64,000 nt of DNA from contig NZ_CP047030.1 of assembly GCF_009796825.1 (NCBI RefSeq), positions 2,627,001 to 2,691,000 of the forward strand, read 5' to 3'. This stretch comes from Algibacter sp. L3A6. GTDB lineage: Bacteria; Bacteroidota; Bacteroidia; Flavobacteriales; Flavobacteriaceae. Of the stretch, positions 60,299 through 64,000 are shown one piece after another (the stretch's first letter is position 1; each line of letters begins with the position of its first letter). A program made the translations under genes and the position numbers. A model generated the notes under the pieces. It ran no database searches, was not told the origin of the DNA, and worked only from the letters and a program-made list of their open reading frames with translations.

Positions 60299-61657
60299 CT
60301 AATCTAAGTCGTCTTCTTGAGCACGTTTAAGAATAGCTTCGGGCAATGCCTTTTTTGCTTTAGCACCCATTTTTTTAAGTTTTTCTACGCTAGTAATTAT
60401 ATTGCCTCGACCATCAACGAGTTTATTCATCGCTGATGAATAATCGGTTTTAGCGGCGTCAATTTTCTTTCCAACGTTGGTTAAATCTTTCACCAAACCT
60501 TCAAATTTATCATAAAGTGCGCCCGCTTGTCGTGCAATTTCGATAGCGTTTTGTTGTTGTTTTTCATTGTTCCACATGCTGTCAATGGTGCGTAATGTCG
60601 CCAATAAGGTCGATGGTGTAACAATAACAATGTTTTTCTCGAAGGCTTTGTTGTAAATCGAATTATCTTCATTAACAACCACTGCAAAAGCAGGTTCTAT
60701 GGGAATAAAAAGAAGAACAAAATCTGGAGATTCAATATCATATAAATCTTGATAGTTTTTATCAGAAAGTTGATCGATATGGCGTTTTATAGAATTAACA
60801 TGCGCTTTTAAAAATTGCGGCTGATCTTCTAGTTCTGCATTTACAAAACGTTCGTAATCGGTTAACGACACCTTACTATCAATAATCATTTTTTTACCAT
60901 CCGGTAAGTTTAAAACCACATCGGGCAACACACGAGATCCGTCTTCTAAGGTAAAACTTTGTTGTACAAAATATTCACGATTTTTCTCTAACCCCGATTT
61001 TTCCAAAACACGTTCCAAAACCAATTCACCCCAGTTTCCTTGCATTTTGCTATCACCTTTTAAGGCGCGTGTTAGGTTGGTAGTTTCTTTCGTCATTTGT
61101 TGGTTTAAATCTTTTAAGCCTAACAATTGCTCTTTTAAAGCGGAATGCATACTAATACTTTCCTTTTGTGTTAAATCGACTTTTTGTTCAAAAACCTTAA
61201 TTTTTTCTTGAAGCGGATTTAAAATATTAGTAATGTTTTCTTTATTTTGAAGTGTGAATTTCTCCGATTTTTCATCTAGTATTTTAGTAGCTAAAATTTC
61301 AAAATCTTTACGCAGTTGCTCTTGGCGTTCTTCTAACTCAGCATCACGCTTTAAGTTTAAGGCTTGTAGGTTTTCAAATTCGGTGTTTCTTCGGGCCAAT
61401 TCAGCATTTAAAAAATCTTTTTCACGACGAATATTTTCACGGTCGTTTTCAATTTTAGAAATTGTTACTTTTTGTTCCTGTTTTTCGATTGCAGTATGTT
61501 GTTTAAAGGCTTCAAATTGTTGCTGTAAATTGCTATTACGTTCTTCTAAAGTGCTTTTTTCGCTCTTACTTTTAAGTTTAGTAAAAAGTATGCCTAAATA
61601 ACCACCAATAACTGCCGATATTAGAATTGCTAGTATGAGGATGATGCTGTCGTTCAT
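60299..61657 (-). CDS. rmuC: DNA recombination protein RmuC homologue
   Basis: A 452-residue protein with an N-terminal membrane anchor (about 4-24), a long coiled coil (35-190, with repeated ERNSNLQQQFEAF- and RRNTEFENLQALN-type heptads) and the RmuC nuclease-like domain (about 195-400; QGNWGELVLERVLEKSGL, LPDGKKMIIDSKVSLTDYERF in outline). RmuC limits inversions at short inverted repeats in E. coli; the nuclease fold belongs to the PD-(D/E)xK group (D and K in IIDSKVSL). Role in this organism inferred from the family. Confidence 0.93.
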   Translation of the reverse strand: MNDSIILILAILISAVIGGYLGILFTKLKSKSEKSTLEERNSNLQQQFEAFKQHTAIEKQEQKVTISKIENDRENIRREKDFLNAELARRNTEFENLQALNLKRDAELEERQEQLRKDFEILATKILDEKSEKFTLQNKENITNILNPLQEKIKVFEQKVDLTQKESISMHSALKEQLLGLKDLNQQMTKETTNLTRALKGDSKMQGNWGELVLERVLEKSGLEKNREYFVQQSFTLEDGSRVLPDVVLNLPDGKKMIIDSKVSLTDYERFVNAELEDQPQFLKAHVNSIKRHIDQLSDKNYQDLYDIESPDFVLLFIPIEPAFAVVVNEDNSIYNKAFEKNIVIVTPSTLLATLRTIDSMWNNEKQQQNAIEIARQAGALYDKFEGLVKDLTNVGKKIDAAKTDYSSAMNKLVDGRGNIITSVEKLKKMGAKAKKALPEAILKRAQEDDLD

Positions 61658-61748
61658 TTAATAATAGGGTATAGGTTCAAAGATAATTTTTTTAGTTTGA
61701 AGATTGAAGTTAAAAAAAGAAGCTTCAACTAAAATTTAATTTAGGTTT

Positions 61749-62543
61749 TTACTTCTTCACCCTAAAACTCCCCGTGTTTTTATCAAAAGCAATTAAATCT
61801 TTCGGGAAAAGAGTTTCAAAAACGCCTTGTTCTATAAGTTTACAAGGTTGATCGGAAACTACGATTCCGGCATTCATTACAATTAAAGTATCACAAAGTT
61901 GAATGGCTAAGTCTATTTCGTGAGAAGAAAACAGAATGGTTTTTCTCGTTTCTTTAGCGAGTCTTTGAAGTAATTTTAAAATATAAGCCTTGTGATACAT
62001 ATCGAGATGCGAGGTAGGCTCATCTAGAATAATTAAATCGGTATCTTGGGCTAAGGCGCGAGCAATCATAACTTTTTGAAGTTGACCGTCGCTTAATTCG
62101 AAGCATTTTTTATGTTGCAAATCTTCTATATTTGTTTGAAGAATAGCTTGGTTTACAATGTTTTTATCTTGCTCAGATAGATTACCAACCCAATTGGTAT
62201 AAGGTTGTCTACCTAGCGCAATAAGTTCGAAAACAGATAAGTTTTTAGATGCTACTTTTTCGGTTAAAACCAAACTTAAAACTTTGGCTAAATCTAACGG
62301 ATTGTAATCTGAAATAGACTTTTCATTAATAAAAACAGTTCCAGAAAGAGGTTTTTGGACGTGTGTTAAGGTGCGTAAAAGTGTCGATTTCCCGATGCCA
62401 TTTGCACCAATAAGTCCGATTAATTCTCCTTTTTTTAATTCAACATTAACCTGAGATGCCACAACCGTTTTTGCCTTTTTTGAGGCATAACCAATAGATA
62501 AATCTTCGGTTTTTAAAATGATATGTGGATTTTGCTCTTTCAT
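61749..62543 (-). CDS. ATPase of an iron-complex/cobalamin ABC importer
   Basis: A 264-residue ATPase of the FecE/BtuD type: Walker A GANGIGKST, signature LSDGQLQKVMIARAL, Walker B LIILDEPTSHLD. It is 46 bp downstream of the FecCD permease gene and powers uptake of siderophore, haem or vitamin B12. The signature LSDGQ instead of LSGGQ is a common variant of this subgroup. Which substrate is not determined here. Confidence 0.92.
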   Translation of the reverse strand: MKEQNPHIILKTEDLSIGYASKKAKTVVASQVNVELKKGELIGLIGANGIGKSTLLRTLTHVQKPLSGTVFINEKSISDYNPLDLAKVLSLVLTEKVASKNLSVFELIALGRQPYTNWVGNLSEQDKNIVNQAILQTNIEDLQHKKCFELSDGQLQKVMIARALAQDTDLIILDEPTSHLDMYHKAYILKLLQRLAKETRKTILFSSHEIDLAIQLCDTLIVMNAGIVVSDQPCKLIEQGVFETLFPKDLIAFDKNTGSFRVKK

Positions 62544-62589
62544 TATACAATATGGGTTTCCTGCTTTTATCTACTACTTTTTTATAATA

Positions 62590-63615
62590 TTAAAATACCA
62601 TACCACGTTTTCTAACCAGAAGCCAAATAACAACGGGTGCTCCAATTAAAGCGGTAATGGCATTGATAGGTAAGGTGTAATCGCTATTTGGTAATTGAGC
62701 AATACTATCGCAAACTAGCATAACAATTCCGCCCAGTAAAAATACGGCTGGCAATAATATTTTATGATTTGAAGTGTTAAATATTTGTCGTGTTAAATGC
62801 GGTATAGCTAAGCCTATAAATGCTATTGGTCCCGTAAAAGCGGTGATTGTACCGGCAAGTAAACTGGTAGCGATTATAATTATTAAACGACTTTTTTTAA
62901 TATTCAAACCTAAGCTTTTTGCATAGTTTTCTCCTAAAAGTAGAGTGTTAAGCGATTTTATGGAGCATAGACTGGCTAATATTCCGAGTACATAAATAAT
63001 TAAAAATATGGTGAGATCGCTCCACGATAAATTGCCTAAACTACCAAAACCCCAAAATACATATTGTTGTAATTGTTCTGCCGATCCAAAATAAGAAAGT
63101 ACACTAACAATAGCAGCGGTAATACTGGCAAACATTAGGCCAATAATAAGTATGGCCATGGTATCTCGAACTCTAATAGAAACCATTAAAACGGCTAGTA
63201 AAACTAAAAAACTACCTAAACTCGCCGCAATTACAATGCCCCATTTGGATACAAATAGTGATGCTAAAACGCCTCCAAACACACCAGAACCTAAAATTAC
63301 TAAAGCCACGCCTAAACTGGCTCCCGAGCTTATACCGAGAACAAATGGGCCTGCTAAGGGGTTTCTAAATAGTGTTTGCATCAATAAGCCAGAAATACCT
63401 AAACCCGAACCTACAATTATGGCGGTTATAGCTTTTGGTAAGCGGTAGTTTAAAATAATATGTTGCCAACTTTGTTGTTCTACATTGCTGTTTAGTAAAC
63501 TATTAAAAACAGCTTTTAGCGGTATTGAAACAGAGCCTAAACTAATATTCACGAAAAAGCACAACACTAAAGTTAGTGCCAATGCTAGAAATGAATAGGT
63601 ATAGGTTTTGCTCAT
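62590..63615 (-). CDS. FecCD/BtuC-type permease of the same ABC importer
   Basis: A 341-residue permease with about ten membrane segments. Family blocks: NYRLPKAITAIIVGSGLGISGLLMQTLFRNPLAGPFVLG (given by LPR/K and NPLA-P) and FIGLAIPHLTRQIF. It lies 32 bp after the solute-binding protein gene, giving gene order binding protein - permease - ATPase, as in BtuFCD and FecBCDE clusters. Iron complex or cobalamin is the likely cargo. Confidence 0.93.
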   Translation of the reverse strand: MSKTYTYSFLALALTLVLCFFVNISLGSVSIPLKAVFNSLLNSNVEQQSWQHIILNYRLPKAITAIIVGSGLGISGLLMQTLFRNPLAGPFVLGISSGASLGVALVILGSGVFGGVLASLFVSKWGIVIAASLGSFLVLLAVLMVSIRVRDTMAILIIGLMFASITAAIVSVLSYFGSAEQLQQYVFWGFGSLGNLSWSDLTIFLIIYVLGILASLCSIKSLNTLLLGENYAKSLGLNIKKSRLIIIIATSLLAGTITAFTGPIAFIGLAIPHLTRQIFNTSNHKILLPAVFLLGGIVMLVCDSIAQLPNSDYTLPINAITALIGAPVVIWLLVRKRGMVF

Positions 63616-63647
63616 TATTTGTGTTTAATAACTGTATGAAATATGGT

Positions 63648-64000
63648 TTACTCTAAAGGTTTAAAGAAAAAAAGATTGTAGTCTGTTAATAGTTCTGGGT
63701 GACAAATTTTTATCAAATCTTTCAATACTAAATCTGGACGGCTCATGCCTAATTCAAAATATAAAACGCCTCCTGTTGCGCCAGTTGTATTGTTTGTAGT
63801 GTAAATGTTTTTGTTTTTAAAAGCTTTAAATTCGGCATTGTGAGCGCTTGCATTTTTCAGTTTTTCTAGACTAGAATAATTGGATGGGCTTAACCAAATA
63901 TCGGCATCTTGAGCTTTCATAAAAACAGATTCAAAATTAAGCTGTAAACTCCCTGTGCCTTTAGAATCGTTCCATAAATAATCGGTATTGGCATCTCTTA
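63648..64000 (-). CDS. Solute-binding protein of the iron/cobalamin ABC importer, 5' part cut off
   Basis: The last 117 codons are visible; the gene runs off the right edge. It ends with AQDADIWLSPSNYSSLEKLK, KAFKNKNIYTTNNTTGATGG and SRPDLVLKDLIKICHPEL, the C-terminal lobe pattern of type III (FecB/BtuF-like) binding proteins (RPDLVLKDL block). Reading continues in frame to the right edge (WNDSKGTGSLQLNFESVF), so the internal ATG at 63920 is not the start. A cobalamin riboswitch or Fur box, if any, would lie beyond the window. Confidence 0.88.
   Translation of the reverse strand, partial: RDANTDYLWNDSKGTGSLQLNFESVFMKAQDADIWLSPSNYSSLEKLKNASAHNAEFKAFKNKNIYTTNNTTGATGGVLYFELGMSRPDLVLKDLIKICHPELLTDYNLFFFKPLE

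Noticed and set aside
1..64000. tRNA, rRNA, CRISPR, IS element, prophage or plasmid origin
   Set aside because: No cloverleaf with conserved T-loop, no rRNA segment, no regularly spaced repeat array, no transposase or phage protein was found on either strand by reading.

Overview
The window reads as chromosomal DNA of a marine-type member of the Bacteroidota, most likely Flavobacteriaceae. The evidence is the low G+C content, the house-keeping promoters of TTTG-N19/21-TAnnTTTG type with no Shine-Dalgarno signal, a type IX secretion sorting domain on a secreted nuclease, many short-signal lipoproteins with acidic linkers, zinc-free type B L31, a carbamoyl-phosphate synthase large subunit without the allosteric domain, and families typical of the group (DUF4199, GlmU-like nucleotidyltransferase, Nudix-type sugar regulators). 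I see no rRNA, tRNA, CRISPR array, insertion sequence or phage gene. The species cannot be named from this evidence.

Layout. 1-0.8 kb: a DnaJ-type co-chaperone cut by the left edge. 1.1-8.9 kb: fatty-acid beta-oxidation, with marR-fadN-fadA-fadE read leftwards from a promoter covered by a 26-bp perfect palindrome, plus a separate long-chain acyl-CoA ligase. 9.2-10.2 kb: two overlapping, mutually similar membrane proteins of unknown role. 10.2-17.4 kb: purL, a secreted T9SS endonuclease, and an RsmB-type rRNA methylase. 17.5-25.7 kb: the most striking region, an ECF sigma factor followed by four successive transcription units. 27-36.5 kb: a polyol (probably mannitol) uptake and catabolism locus with an RbsABC-type importer, two long-chain polyol dehydrogenases, a PfkB sugar kinase and a Nudix-type regulator. 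36.5-38.1 kb: a second ECF sigma module with its own bipartite sites. 38.2-38.3 kb: a candidate small RNA. 38.3-53.4 kb: MsbA-like exporter, phosphohexomutase, glycosyltransferase, L31, GlmU-like protein, lipoproteins, MtaB, hydrolase, lytic transglycosylase. 53.6-59.5 kb: rpmH, carB, glpD and a SHOCT protein. 59.6-64 kb: thioesterase, RmuC, and an iron/cobalamin-type ABC importer cut by the right edge.

The main discovery is in 17.5-25.7 kb. The bipartite element GC(A/G)AGTTT-N13-CATCTAAA occurs four times with an identical 13-bp spacer, at 18119, 19096, 19753 and 23460. Each copy stands just upstream of a transcription unit, and each unit ends in an intrinsic terminator before the next copy. 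The units are (1) a short single-pass anti-sigma-like protein plus a membrane-anchored Spy/CnrX-like protein, (2) a secreted four-EF-hand protein, (3) VTC-type polyphosphate polymerase - DUF4956 membrane protein - DUF2490 barrel - CotH kinase-like lipoprotein, and (4) YHYH lipoprotein - YwqK-like repeat lipoprotein - SCO1-type copper protein. I infer a self-contained, CnrYXH-like ECF regulon that remodels the envelope, perhaps in response to metal or phosphate. The motif and layout are seen directly; the function is inference.

The second ECF module (36.5-38.1 kb) has the same sigma / single-pass / periplasmic-sensor architecture but a different pair of sites (AAACCTTTT...AAGTC), so the two sigma factors probably keep separate regulons.
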